A DNA stretch of 64,000 nt from Variovorax fucosicus (GCF_030316825.1 NZ_JASZYU010000001.1:1-64000); one strand, 5' to 3'; numbered from the stretch's first letter, positions 26,828-35,092 are shown. The notes: generated from the sequence alone by a model not told the origin. Numbers and translations are program-made.

Positions 26828-27361
26828 TCATGACGCGCTCCAGGTCCACAGTGGCCGCGCGGTGCCCAGCACGGCGGACGCGGCGATGGGACCGAAGTAA
26901 CGGCTGTCGAAGGAAGCCGGGTTCGTGTCGCTGAGCAGAAATAGCTCACCCGCAGCGAGGGGCCGGCATTGAGGCCAAGTTTGCAGCGGCCGGCGCGCGC
27001 CATCATGCGTTCGTGCAATCGCCACCACTGCGCCGTCGACGCGCACAGTCTGCTCCCCAACGCACACCGATTGCGGCGCGAGGGCACCGACGCGTTTGAG
27101 TATCGGCACGCCGTTCGGAAGGTAGCCGCGCTGTCCTGCGAACGCGGCTACGTCGGTGGGAAGCCGCGCCAGCACGATGCTGCCGACGTGCAGCGAGGCT
27201 GCGTTGCCGATGCTGCCGACCCGGTACCAGCCGCGCGGCACGCTGTCCGTCGGGTTGTAGACCACGAAGACCCGCTCATGCGCCGACATCGTTATGAAGT
27301 CCGGCGTGCACAGTGCAGCCAGGCCGATGCCCATCCCGGCGAAGAGCACGCGCCGGCTCAT
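26828..27361 (-). CDS. S26-family (TraF-type) signal peptidase
   Basis: 177 aa. A short N-terminal hydrophobic stretch (VLFAGMGIGLAALC) precedes NPTDSVPRGWYRV, in which the Ser is the expected nucleophile. PNGVPILKRVGALAPQSVCV supplies the general-base Lys. The C-terminus LFLLSDTNPASFDSRYFGPI is the usual S26 motif. TraF-type peptidases mature or cyclise pilin in conjugative systems. Its ATG overlaps the DUF2840 stop (ATGA), so the two are translationally coupled. Without trb genes its substrate is missing from this locus. Confidence 0.92.
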   Translation of the reverse strand: MSRRVLFAGMGIGLAALCTPDFITMSAHERVFVVYNPTDSVPRGWYRVGSIGNAASLHVGSIVLARLPTDVAAFAGQRGYLPNGVPILKRVGALAPQSVCVGEQTVRVDGAVVAIARTHDGARRPLQTWPQCRPLAAGELFLLSDTNPASFDSRYFGPIAASAVLGTARPLWTWSAS

Positions 27362-27876
27362 CTCAATACTCCTCGCGCAAGATGCGCCGCATGCCGCTCG
27401 CTGGTGTAGTCCGGCAGCGGCTGGCGCGCTCCAAGCCGGTTGCCGACCGTGCGCCAGTACGTGACGGCAACCGCGGCCGGATCGATGCCCAGCGCCTCGA
27501 TGGCGTCGATCGCTGCGAGCACAGCCTTGACCTGCGGCTCGCCATCGGCGCGCAGCAGGATGCGCGCGCCGGGCGCTACGCCGGCGATTCGTTGCGCGCC
27601 ATCGAACGGCATCGGCGCCTGCAGCACCATGAGCTGCCAGAGCGCCGTACCGTAGTCATTGCCAATCCACTTCACGCGGCAGCACACCGCACTCGGCATA
27701 AAAGTCGCCACGCGCCGCCAGCGGTCCAGCACCGTCTCGCGCACGGGCTGGCCAAAGCGCAGCCAGACGTTAACGCGATGCTCGACGAAGGCGAGCGAGA
27801 CCCGCATGGGGACAGGCCGTGGCGGCAGCACTGCGTGTGGCCGAGCCTGCACGGCGATGGGCAGCAACTGCGTCAT
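27358..27876 (-). CDS. DUF2840 domain protein
   Basis: 172 aa from ATG 27876. The family is known almost only from integrative elements, between the RHH and traF genes, and has no set function. Visible core: MRVSLAFVEHRVNVWLRFGQ, then VLDRWRRVATFMPSAVCCRV and NDYGTALWQL. Both ends overlap the neighbours by ATGA, so parA, the RHH gene, DUF2840 and traF form one coupled block. Confidence 0.88.
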   Translation of the reverse strand: MTQLLPIAVQARPHAVLPPRPVPMRVSLAFVEHRVNVWLRFGQPVRETVLDRWRRVATFMPSAVCCRVKWIGNDYGTALWQLMVLQAPMPFDGAQRIAGVAPGARILLRADGEPQVKAVLAAIDAIEALGIDPAAVAVTYWRTVGNRLGARQPLPDYTSERHAAHLARGVLR

Positions 27877-28136
27877 GGCTGACCTCCACCGTACTCGCGA
27901 TCCAGCAGCTCGCGCAACATCTCGGCCGCAGTGACACCGCGTTCGAACGCGATCACCTTGATGCGGCCCCGCAGCGCCGGCGTCACGTCGATGGTGAGGC
28001 GGGCGGTGTAGATCGACGTCTTGGCGGCAACCTCCGGTGCGTCGGCCTGTCGCACCCACGTCGAGGCCGGGTCAACAGCAGGCTTACCGCCGATGGGTGC
28101 CCGCTTCGGCGCTGCAGATGACGCTGATGCCGTCAC
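27873..28136 (-). CDS. Ribbon-helix-helix partition-type protein
   Basis: 87 aa from the GTG at 28136, which overlaps the parA stop (GTGA). The N-terminus is disordered and basic; the C-terminal 50 residues (YTARLTIDVTPALRGRIKVI, then ERGVTAAEMLRELLDREYG) form a ribbon-helix-helix of the kind that pairs with ParA ATPases. It probably binds a centromere-like site or autoregulates parA in the element's plasmid-like phase. Confidence 0.82.
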   Translation of the reverse strand: MTASASSAAPKRAPIGGKPAVDPASTWVRQADAPEVAAKTSIYTARLTIDVTPALRGRIKVIAFERGVTAAEMLRELLDREYGGGQP

Positions 28137-28882
28137 TGCAGCATCTCCTGCACTGCCTGCGCCAGTGCCGCGATTTCGCGCGCGGCGGCGCACTTCGGCG
28201 CGGCTTCGCATGCGAGCCGGCCTGCGGCCACGCTGTCGGCAAACACGATGCGCTGCGAGACTTCAGCGTGCAGCGCGGCAAACGGCTGGTCGGCCAGCGC
28301 GGCGCGTGCTTCTCGGCCGATCACCGTGCCGACCACGCGCCGGTTGATCACGAAGGCCGCGCGGAGCTGCGGCCTGAACACCCGGGCCTCGGCAATGAGC
28401 GTCACCATCTCATGGCTGGCCCACACGTCGTAGGCACTGGGCTGCACGGGGATCAGCACCAGGTCGGCGGCCAACAGCGCGGAGCGCGCGAGGGACGCGA
28501 CCCTGGGTGGTCCATCGATCACAACGTAATCCGCCTCCAGGGCGATCTGCGGCGCTTCCTGGTGCAGCGAGTCCCTCGCCAGCCCGAACACGCCGTAGAG
28601 CCGTCCCTGTCCGTTCTGAAGCCGTCGTTGTGCCCAGTCGAGGGCTGAGCCTTGCGGATCGGCGTCGAGCAGCGTCACGCGGCTTCCCGCCATCGCCAGC
28701 TCGCCGGCCAAGTGGGTGGCGAGCGTGGTCTTGCCCGCGCCGCCCTTCTGGTTGAGCAGCGCGATCACCTTGCCGGGTCGGTCTTGTCTTTCTGGCAAGC
28801 GGATTTCGGCTGTTCTGACTGCTTCCGGCGAGGCACTGCCCGACTTTTGAGCAGCTTCGGTTCGCGCGCGCGTGAATTCCAT
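28133..28882 (-). CDS. parA: ParA-family partition ATPase
   Basis: 249 aa. The deviant Walker A is VIALLNQKGGAGKTTLATHL; switch I (LLDADPQGSALDWA) and Walker B (YVVIDGPPRV) follow. An extra 37-residue basic leader precedes the usual start; the ATG at 28882 has AAAGGGA upstream, so I keep it. ParA moves or anchors the excised element. It is 20 bp downstream of repA and coupled to the RHH gene behind it. Confidence 0.92.
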   Translation of the reverse strand: MEFTRARTEAAQKSGSASPEAVRTAEIRLPERQDRPGKVIALLNQKGGAGKTTLATHLAGELAMAGSRVTLLDADPQGSALDWAQRRLQNGQGRLYGVFGLARDSLHQEAPQIALEADYVVIDGPPRVASLARSALLAADLVLIPVQPSAYDVWASHEMVTLIAEARVFRPQLRAAFVINRRVVGTVIGREARAALADQPFAALHAEVSQRIVFADSVAAGRLACEAAPKCAAAREIAALAQAVQEMLQ

Positions 28883-28902
28883 TTATGTATCCCTTTAGAT
28901 GT

Positions 28903-29907
28903 TTAGGGAGGCCCGAAACCGTTGCTGGGCGCGGCTTGCGGGGTGTTTGGCGCCGGTGATCCACCGATGGTTGCGCCGGTGATCCACCGAGTTCCGCGCC
29001 GGTGATCCACCGAGCCCGTCCCCATGACATCCACAGGTTCTTCAACAGAAGCTGTGGATAAGTCGGTGGTCGATGCGTTCCTTGTGCACGGGCGGAAGGC
29101 CAACCACTCAATGCCGCCGCTGCGTTCGATGGACAGCCGGTAGCCCGGCAGCGCCTGGCGCAGTGCGAGGGCGCGCACGTGCGCCGCGAAGTCGCGTGAG
29201 CGCTGGAGCGCGCCGGATTTCAAATACAAGTGGCGCATTTCGAAGCGCCATCCACCGGGCTGCCGGCCGCCATGCTTGCGCACCAGCCGGTACAGCCAGC
29301 GCTCGATGCCACCGGAAAGCCGGAAATACGTGGGATCCAGTGTGAGCACGAGCGCCTCGTCCATCACGCCGGTGAAGAACCAGTCGGCCAGAATCAATTC
29401 GATGCCATCGGAGCGGCCATCGGGCCGGATGAATTCCTTCCACTCGTTGATCCAGGAGAAGCGATGCACCCGCTTGCCGCCATTCGGGCGCTCGCGCTGG
29501 CGCAGCGTCGTGGCGACGGTGGTGGACTGCAGCCGGTCCAACGCGGCGCGCAGTGCGAGGTAGTCGCTGCGGCCGGTACCCCGCTGCGCAAAGCGCAGGA
29601 TCTCGTAGGGCGTGGCCACCATCAGGCGCGAAGGTGCGATGCCTTCTTTCTTCGCCTGGATGATCTGGCTGGCAGCCCAGATCAGCACGTCGGCATCCCA
29701 GATGGTGGCGATGCCGTGCTCGGGAACGCCTTCGACGGTGAGCGAGATGCCGCCCGCCTCGAAGCGGATCGGCACGATGCGCGGCGACTTCGCCAGGGAG
29801 AAGAACGGGTAAGCCATCAGATCCTGCGAATCGCGCAGCGCCATGTCACCGTGCGGCAGCGCGCGGAACAGTGTGAGCTGTTCGCGTTCGCTTAGGCGCT
29901 TCGACAT
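28903..29907 (-). CDS. repA: Replication initiator protein A
   Basis: 334 aa from ATG 29907 (AGGGG upstream); an ATG at 29931 is also in frame. SEREQLTLFRALPHGDMALR, then DLMAYPFFSLAKSPR and YEILRFAQRGTGRSDYLALR are typical of the plasmid/ICE RepA family. RFSWINEWKEF and GGIERWLYRLVRKHGGRQPG form the winged-helix part. The C-terminal 60 residues are low-complexity because the DNA there holds three iterons and a DnaA box. RepA likely binds those iterons to start replication of the excised circle. Confidence 0.92.
   Translation of the reverse strand: MSKRLSEREQLTLFRALPHGDMALRDSQDLMAYPFFSLAKSPRIVPIRFEAGGISLTVEGVPEHGIATIWDADVLIWAASQIIQAKKEGIAPSRLMVATPYEILRFAQRGTGRSDYLALRAALDRLQSTTVATTLRQRERPNGGKRVHRFSWINEWKEFIRPDGRSDGIELILADWFFTGVMDEALVLTLDPTYFRLSGGIERWLYRLVRKHGGRQPGGWRFEMRHLYLKSGALQRSRDFAAHVRALALRQALPGYRLSIERSGGIEWLAFRPCTRNASTTDLSTASVEEPVDVMGTGSVDHRRGTRWITGATIGGSPAPNTPQAAPSNGFGPP
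28950..29013. repeat. Three iterons (18 bp, 23-bp period)
   Basis: GCGCCGGTGATCCACCGA occurs exactly at 28950-28967, 28973-28990 and 28996-29013. The identical 23-bp spacing, about two helical turns, is what initiator binding sites show. They lie inside the 3' end of repA. With the DnaA box at 29053 they form a candidate oriV. Confidence 0.85.
29053..29061 (-). promoter_or_regulatory. DnaA box
   Basis: The reverse strand reads TTATCCACA, the perfect DnaA box, 40 bp from the last iteron and within repA. A perfect box beside iterons is standard in plasmid origins. Confidence 0.75.
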
Positions 29908-29931
29908 GCCGTGAGTCCCCTGTGCGGCCAT

Positions 29932-30228
29932 TCACCGAACAGAGTCGCGCTGCACGTAGCCAGGGTCCGAGGTCATGCCGTAGGTGTGGCTGTCGGCCCA
30001 GGCACGCAGGTCGGCGGCCGCGTAGACCACCCGCGCGCCGAACTTGCGGAAGCGTGGGCCTCCGCCCAGTACGCGCTGCTTCTCCAGCGTGCGCGGCGAC
30101 AGCCGCAGGAACGCGCCGGCTTCGTCGGTGGTCAGAAACTCGGGATTGGCCGGCGCAGGCGGAACCGCAGCAGGCTGCGGCGCAGCCGCAGCGGCCGTGC
30201 GGGAAGGGAGAGAACTGCCAACTGTCAT
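29932..30228 (-). CDS. AlpA/excisionase-like helix-turn-helix protein
   Basis: 98 aa from ATG 30228. After an Ala/Pro-rich leader comes the MerR-like HTH: FLTTDEAGAFLRLSPRTLEK, then GGGPRFRKFGARVVYAAADL and RAWADSH. In Tn4371-like elements this gene lies just upstream of repA and probably regulates repA or excision. The gap to repA is 24 bp. Confidence 0.88.
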   Translation of the reverse strand: MTVGSSLPSRTAAAAAPQPAAVPPAPANPEFLTTDEAGAFLRLSPRTLEKQRVLGGGPRFRKFGARVVYAAADLRAWADSHTYGMTSDPGYVQRDSVR

Positions 30229-30320
30229 GACGCACTCCATCGCTGTCGATGGGCCGCAAACCGTTCGCGGCCTGATGGAGGCAGTCTCGGGAACCAAGCC
30301 CGATCAAGGCAGGGAGAGAT

Positions 30321-31119
30321 TCAGCGCACCGGGTCGTCTCCGGGTTGCTTCGCTGGGAGATGCAGCACACCGGCCATCGCCAGGTAGCCGCCGTTCATGA
30401 GCGCCTCGGCACGCCGCAGGAGGTGACGTATCTGCGCGCGTAATTCACCATCCTCGTGCCAGCGCAGGACGACGGCTTCGAGGCCGAACAGGGCTTGAGC
30501 GGTATCGCGATGCGACGCGCCCGCCTGCGCGGCGTCGAGCGCCTGCAAAGCGCGCAGATGCAGCAGCGCCGCGCGGGTCACAGTCCGCGCGGGATCCACC
30601 TGCGGCGCATGGCCTTCCAGGGCCAGCGCCTGCACGTTGAACGTGTCGAGTTGGCCGCGTAGCTGCGGCGTCAGCGGTACGGCACTGGCGTAGGCGGTGC
30701 CGTCAGCCAGGACACCTGACAGCGACAAGCGCATGCGCTGGGCACTGAGGTCGACCGTTAGCGACAAGTCGGGGCCGCCAAGCGCCAAGCGCTTGCGGCC
30801 GGGGATTCGCCACAGATCGAAACGGCGGGCCGCTGCATCGTTCGCGTGCGCAGCACGCACATGCAGCAACCCGTCAGGGGACGACAGCCACAGCGGATGC
30901 GCACGGCGCACATCCAGGTCGGGATCTTCGGCGACATCGCAACCCCCAGCGGGCAAACGACACCACGCGCTTGCGGCGCACCCAATCCGCGCGGTAGTCC
31001 GGATGGCGGCGCAAGTACTCCCATGCAACGCCCGAGTCGTCCAGGTCCAACACGTAGAGATAGGCGGCCGACACGCCCCACGGCGCGCGGGGCAGGTCTT
31101 CGGGGTCGGGTTTCAACAT
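30321..31119 (-). pseudogene. DUF6499/DUF2285 protein, split by a one-base frameshift
   Basis: The start (ATG 31119) reads GVSAAYLYVLDLDDSGVAWE, then YLRRHPDYRADWVRRKRVVS and FARWG, the normal DUF6499 N-terminus. The remainder (CDVAEDPDLDVRRAHPLW through the DUF2285 C-terminus HDRALMN-type helices) is in the next frame. Removing one base from the five-C run at 30943-30947 restores a single protein of about 265 aa. It is either a true inactivation, a slippage-controlled gene or a sequence error. DUF2285 proteins are element-encoded and probably DNA-binding. Confidence 0.75.
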
Positions 31120-31221
31120 GCAATCCTCCTTTAAAGGAGGAAAGCTGCCATAGGCGAGGGAAGGCAGGGTCGCCTTCGCGGCGACCCTTCGTCGCGCGAT
31201 CGGCGACGTTGCAACAGCGCG

Positions 31222-31563
31222 TCAATCGTTGATCGAACCGTCGCGCTGTGCGTCGGCCAGGTAGCCGGAGAGCGTCTGGCGCGGTTTGAAGTGGGGATCG
31301 GCCACGATGCGCATGCCCCGCGGCCCACGGACTCCTTCGAGGGCCGAAAGGCTCACCTGCCCGAGCTCAGGACTCCCGGTACCGGCATCGCACAGGCCAA
31401 AAGCCTTGTCCCCGTCGGCATCGAGCTCAGTCAGCAGCCAGGCGGCCCCAGCGTCCAGGGTGTAGAGCTTGACCACCGGTAGCGGATCAATGGCGTCCCC
31501 GCGCGCCCGCGCCGCGCCATTGGCCAGCAGCTGGTTTCGCTGTTCTTCGGTGAAGAAAGTCAT
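31222..31563 (-). CDS. DUF2958 domain protein
   Basis: 113 aa. Core: FTEEQRNQLLANG, PVVKLYTLDAGAAWLLTELD, FGLCDAGTGSPELGQVSLSA and a C-terminal LSGYLADAQRDG. The family is common in integrative elements with no known activity. A second copy lies at 32096-32443, with the same motif order and about half the residues identical. The two copies flank the rightward XRE gene. Confidence 0.9.
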   Translation of the reverse strand: MTFFTEEQRNQLLANGAARARGDAIDPLPVVKLYTLDAGAAWLLTELDADGDKAFGLCDAGTGSPELGQVSLSALEGVRGPRGMRIVADPHFKPRQTLSGYLADAQRDGSIND

Positions 31564-31759
31564 GGTCTCTGCATGAGGTAGTTGAATACTAATTCGCAGC
31601 GGGCATAAAGCAAGTCCCAGCAGCGACGCTACAGACGCTTGCTACCGAGCGGTATGAAACCGTTCATTCAAGTGAAAATCCGGCGCCACGAGCCGCGCAC
31701 TATCTCATGAGTTAAAGATAACGTGGTTTTAATTTCTTGGAAACAAGACGCTTCTGTTC

Positions 31760-32050
31760 ATGCAGAAGCAGGAAATACAGCGCGGGCGGCCGACCGGCGC
31801 GACGACGTTTGAGGCAGGCCCGGCACGGGCCTTTGGAGATACGGTGCGCGCCCTGCGCACCGAGGATGGCGTTGCCCAGGAAACCCTGGCGCACCGGGCC
31901 GGCATCGAGCGTTCGCACATGGGCAAGATCGAGCGCGGCGAGCACATGCCGACCTTGGCGATGATCCTGAAGATCGCGCGGGCGTTGGGCCGTAGCGCTG
32001 GCGAACTGATGCTGGAAACCGAAGCACGTCTGCCCAAGGAGGAAGGTTAA
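31760..32050 (+). CDS. XRE-family helix-turn-helix regulator
   Basis: 96 aa. Residues about 25-85 form a Cro/C1-type HTH: FGDTVRALRTEDGVAQETLA, then HRAGIERSHMGKIERGEHMP and LAMILKIARALGRSAGELM. It is divergent from DUF2958 copy 1 and convergent with copy 2. The AT-rich spacer 31600-31759 is a likely shared control region. It probably represses element functions. Confidence 0.9.
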   Translation: MQKQEIQRGRPTGATTFEAGPARAFGDTVRALRTEDGVAQETLAHRAGIERSHMGKIERGEHMPTLAMILKIARALGRSAGELMLETEARLPKEEG

Positions 32051-32095
32051 GACGAGATTGGCCGCCGAACGTCGCCGGCGGCCAATGCACCGCTG

Positions 32096-32443
32096 CTAGA
32101 CCACGATGCGCCCGGCGAGACGTGCCTCTCGCGCGAACGCACTCAACGGTTTCTGCGCTTCGAAGTGCAGATCCCGTTCAACGGGAAGTCCGAGCCGGCC
32201 GCGCAGAGTCGCGATCTCTGCCAAGCTAACCCACCCCAGCTCGGGAAACCCCAATCCCAGGTCGCAAAGGCCGAACGCATGGTCGTGATCGTCCGGGTCG
32301 GTCTCGGTCAGCAGCCAGGTCGCCCCGGCGTCCGGGGTGAACAGCTTGACCACCGGGGCGGGATCGAAGTTTTCTTGTTCGAGGGACTGCCGGCCATTGG
32401 CCAAGAGCTGAACGCGTTGTTCGTCGGTGATGAGCTTCGTCAT
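32096..32443 (-). CDS. DUF2958 domain protein, second copy
   Basis: 115 aa, start ATG 32443 after AAGGAGAAGACC. It has ITDEQRVQLLANGRQSLEQE, then PAPVVKLFTPDAGATWLLTE and FGLCDLGLGFPELGWVSLAE. Paralogue of the protein at 31222. The gene is preceded by a 150-bp leader that is repeated in front of radC, which suggests shared control of the two. Confidence 0.9.
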   Translation of the reverse strand: MTKLITDEQRVQLLANGRQSLEQENFDPAPVVKLFTPDAGATWLLTETDPDDHDHAFGLCDLGLGFPELGWVSLAEIATLRGRLGLPVERDLHFEAQKPLSAFAREARLAGRIVV

Positions 32444-32468
32444 GGTCTTCTCCTTGGAAGGAATCAGG

Positions 32469-32620
32469 GCGGGATTGCCCGAGACCGGAAGCAGCACGTC
32501 GCAGCGCAGCCGTCAGGGTTCGACAGACGGCCGCCAGGACGCCAGCGTGCACAGCACGCGCAGACCTTGACGGCGAGAACGGCGTGATACGGTGCAGGGA
32601 ACAGCAAGCCAGCCCTCCCC
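32469..32620. repeat. Leader repeat, copy A (upstream of DUF2958 copy 2)
   Basis: About 150 bp that closely match 42583-42735. Shared blocks include GCGGGATTGCCCGAGACCGG, then GACGGCCGCCAGGACGC, GCGCAGACCTTGACG and GAACGGCGTGATACGG followed by GGGAACAGCAAGCC. It starts 26 bp before the ATG at 32443. Orientation and distance to the gene are the same as in copy B, so it is a regulatory leader rather than chance. Confidence 0.8.
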
Positions 32621-33019
32621 TCGCCCCTGCTTCTGCAAACGCAGTGCGCAGCGCCGACAGGCGCGAAGGGCGTCAGCGATGAAAGCCCGAAGGGGCGAGA
32701 CGCCTCAAGGCGGCTCGATGCGCAGCACGATAGCGCGGCCGGCGTCGCCGGCGACGCACGAAGACGTGGACCCTCAATGACGGATGCGCGGAAAATCGTA
32801 GAGCCGGCGATACGGCATTCAACAAAGCCGTAGAAGCGCAAACCCGCCTTCATGATTTGCCGTCGAACCGTAAAAGCGCAAAGTCGCAAAAGCGGAATGG
32901 CGAGCAGACGCAGATTCGGGTGTGCTTATTTGGGGACATCCGCAATGCCGCCAGTCAGGTGCCTGCCTGTGCCGATCTGCTGACGCTCAATAGCAGCACC
33001 GAGCGAATACGATGACTGC
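32621..33019. other. Intergenic stretch with 40-bp-spaced short repeats
   Basis: No gene seen. CCGTAGAAGCGCAAA at 32828-32842 recurs as CCGTAAAAGCGCAAA at 32868-32882, exactly 40 bp on, followed by a further GCAAAAGCG. The spacing of about four helical turns suggests protein binding. The stretch separates the leftward backbone from the rightward gene at 33020. Confidence 0.45.
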
Positions 33020-33688
33020 ATGGAAGCTCCCCAACAAGAAACCTCGGACGATCCCCTGGAAGTCATGCTCCGTCGGTCCGACGAGCTGCACGAAGCGCTT
33101 CTGCACCTGCTCGACGGCGCCGAGTTCGATCCCTCTCCTCGTGGCGAGGCTGCCTTCGGCATGTGTTCCGTTGCGCTCGAACATGGGCTCAGCCTGCGCG
33201 CCTTGATGGCGATGGGACTGCCCTCGTCGGCGGTCGGCCTGATGCGGCTGCAGTTCGAGGCCTTGACCCGCGCCATGTGGCTGCAATACGCGGCCAGCGA
33301 TCTGGCCATCGAAAAGCTCAGCGCGCCGCTGACCCTCCAGAGCGAGCAGGCCGCGAAGAATCTCCCCTCGGCCAGCGAGATGATCGAGCAGATCGGCAAG
33401 CGTGTCGGACCCAACGTGCCCGCGGCCGCGCATCAGATGCTGGCGCATTTCAAGGACGTGTCCTGGCATTCCCTGAACTCTTTCGTGCATGGCGGCATCC
33501 ACCCGCTGCGCCGACAGCCCGAGGGTTTCCCGGTCCACCTGGCCCTGCAGATCCTGCGCAATTCCAATGGCCTTCTCACGATGACCGCCATGGCCCTGGC
33601 GGTCCTGACGTGGGACGAAGCCGTCGCCAGGCCGATGCGCAAGATCCAGCCCACCTTCGCCGACTGCCTGCCCGACCTGTTGAAGTAG
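33020..33688 (+). CDS. Hypothetical helical protein (DUF6988/DUF5677-like)
   Basis: 222 aa, mostly alpha-helical. EALLHLLDGAEFDPSPRGEA, then SSAVGLMRLQFEALTRAMWL and WHSLNSFVHGGIHPLRRQPE resemble uncharacterised families found as cargo in integrative elements. The SFVHGGIHPLRR segment holds conserved-looking His and Arg residues, but I cannot assign a catalytic role. It is the only rightward gene in this part, ending at a hairpin shared with DUF736. Confidence 0.65.
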   Translation: MEAPQQETSDDPLEVMLRRSDELHEALLHLLDGAEFDPSPRGEAAFGMCSVALEHGLSLRALMAMGLPSSAVGLMRLQFEALTRAMWLQYAASDLAIEKLSAPLTLQSEQAAKNLPSASEMIEQIGKRVGPNVPAAAHQMLAHFKDVSWHSLNSFVHGGIHPLRRQPEGFPVHLALQILRNSNGLLTMTAMALAVLTWDEAVARPMRKIQPTFADCLPDLLK

Positions 33689-33706
33689 CGGCCTCGCAAG
33701 GGAATA

Positions 33707-33728
33707 GCGCCCCGCCGAAGCGGGGCGC
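33707..33728. terminator. Hairpin between convergent genes
   Basis: GCGCCCCGC, loop CGAA, GCGGGGCGC: a perfect 9-bp stem with a tetraloop. It lies between the convergent stops of the gene at 33020 and DUF736. No T run follows on either side, so it may act bidirectionally or with Rho. Confidence 0.65.
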
Positions 33729-33740
33729 CGAGGGCGACGC

Positions 33741-34046
33741 TCAGTCGCCCTTGCTGCGCGACCAGATCAGGTTGTGCGCGCCGTCGTCGGCTTCGACCAG
33801 GCGGGCATAGATCGTTGCCGGGAACGACGGGTCATCCAGGGTCACCGAGAGGTAGGGGCGCTCCGCCCGGCTGAGCTTCTTCCACGCCGCGCCGATCTCG
33901 AAGTTGCCGGCGACGATGCGGTAGTCGGGAGCGTTCTCGCTTTCCTTGTCGTTGGGCACGATCTTGACCTTGACGTTGAGCGTCAGGGTGCGAACCGTGC
34001 CGGTGTAGCTGTCGTTCTGTGCGGTGAAGGTGCCGATGTTGGCCAT
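33741..34046 (-). CDS. DUF736 domain protein
   Basis: 101 aa, start ATG 34046. MANIGTFTAQNDSYTGTVRT, then DYRIVAGNFEIGAAWKKLSR and YLSVTLDDPSFPATIYARLV define the family, a small beta-rich protein almost always found in integrative elements and alphaproteobacterial plasmids. It may bind single-stranded DNA, but that is not shown. Confidence 0.92.
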   Translation of the reverse strand: MANIGTFTAQNDSYTGTVRTLTLNVKVKIVPNDKESENAPDYRIVAGNFEIGAAWKKLSRAERPYLSVTLDDPSFPATIYARLVEADDGAHNLIWSRSKGD

Positions 34047-34642
34047 GATGAAGTCCTTTTGAAGTTGACCAGGTCGCGCCCATCGCGGCCTTGGCGTGAT
34101 CCGATGGGTGAGGGTCCGGGCGCGCCGCATCCCATAGCGAAGCGAAGGGGCCGCAACGCAGTGAAGGACCGGGAGGGCCGAGAAATTTGCCTCGCGAGGA
34201 AGACCGCAGGTCGGGGAAATTTGTCGGGCCGGACGGTTGCGGCGAAGAAGCCCGAGGCGGCGCGAAACGAAGTGCAGCGCCGCTGCGCCCTCGCCAGGAT
34301 TCACGACAAATACAAGGCCGCTGTGGGTGTGATCCTGTAGCGAAAGGACGCATGGCCCCAGCGCGGTCACCGCTGCAAAAGCGTTCTCGGCAGGACCCCA
34401 GACGCAGCCCAAGTCCATGTCGGTCGACAACGCAACAATGAAGAACGATCCCACCGCATTGGCGCTGGCCAGCGGATCGGCATTTGCGGCGTGGACGGAG
34501 ATGCGCATCGGAGCGCTCTCTGTGAGCGACTGTCGTCATGGCGGACCGGTAGCCCACCTCACTCAGGACGGCTCGCACGACCTACGAGTGCAGCAAGCTG
34601 GGGCCTTGTCTCGCGATCCGCCATACGGCTTGGCGCGCTTTC
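34047..34642. other. DUF736 upstream region
   Basis: 596 bp without a gene. It contains two similar segments (GAGGGCCGAGAAATTTG at about 34170 and GGTCGGGGAAATTTG at about 34210). The function is probably promoter and leader sequence for DUF736; the rest is unexplained. Confidence 0.45.
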
Positions 34643-35092
34643 CTAGCTTCCAGGGCACTGGAGTGCCAAGACCTTTTCCGCAATGCGCGACTCCATCTGT
34701 GCCCGCTGGACCGCCACCAGCGTGACGGTGGCCTCGCAGACGACCTCGTGCGCATCGTGCGCCTGGACGCGGAACGTCGCGCTCCGGTCCCCCAGCCGCT
34801 CAAGCCATCCGCGTAGCCGCAGGGGCGACCCGGGCGGGATCGGCCCTCGGTGGTCGATGCGGATGGTTCGGCCGACCACCACTTCAGCTTCGGCATCGAC
34901 GTGCTGCTGCATCTCGCGAATGCAAATGGATTCGACCACGGCCACCAGGTACCCGGTGGCAAGACACTCGATCAGTCGCTCCGCATATCCGCTTCCGTGA
35001 GTAAGCCGCGAGAAGAGCGACTTCGCTGTCTGGTCCGCCGGCACGGTGTAGGACTCTTCGAAGAATATCTCGCTGACGCCTTGGTGGTTCAT
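34643..35092 (-). CDS. Hot-dog thioesterase, fluoroacetyl-CoA thioesterase (FlK)-like
   Basis: 149 aa. YTVPADQTAKSLF, then ECLATGYLVAVVESICIREM and GRTIRIDHRGPIPPGSPLRL match the FlK family. The FlK triad Thr42/Glu50/His76 corresponds here to Thr46, Glu54 and His81, with the Thr-Glu spacing exactly kept. FlK hydrolyses fluoroacetyl-CoA; most relatives have unknown acyl-CoA substrates. It is a metabolic cargo gene between DUF736 and parB, on the same strand. Confidence 0.8.
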   Translation of the reverse strand: MNHQGVSEIFFEESYTVPADQTAKSLFSRLTHGSGYAERLIECLATGYLVAVVESICIREMQQHVDAEAEVVVGRTIRIDHRGPIPPGSPLRLRGWLERLGDRSATFRVQAHDAHEVVCEATVTLVAVQRAQMESRIAEKVLALQCPGS

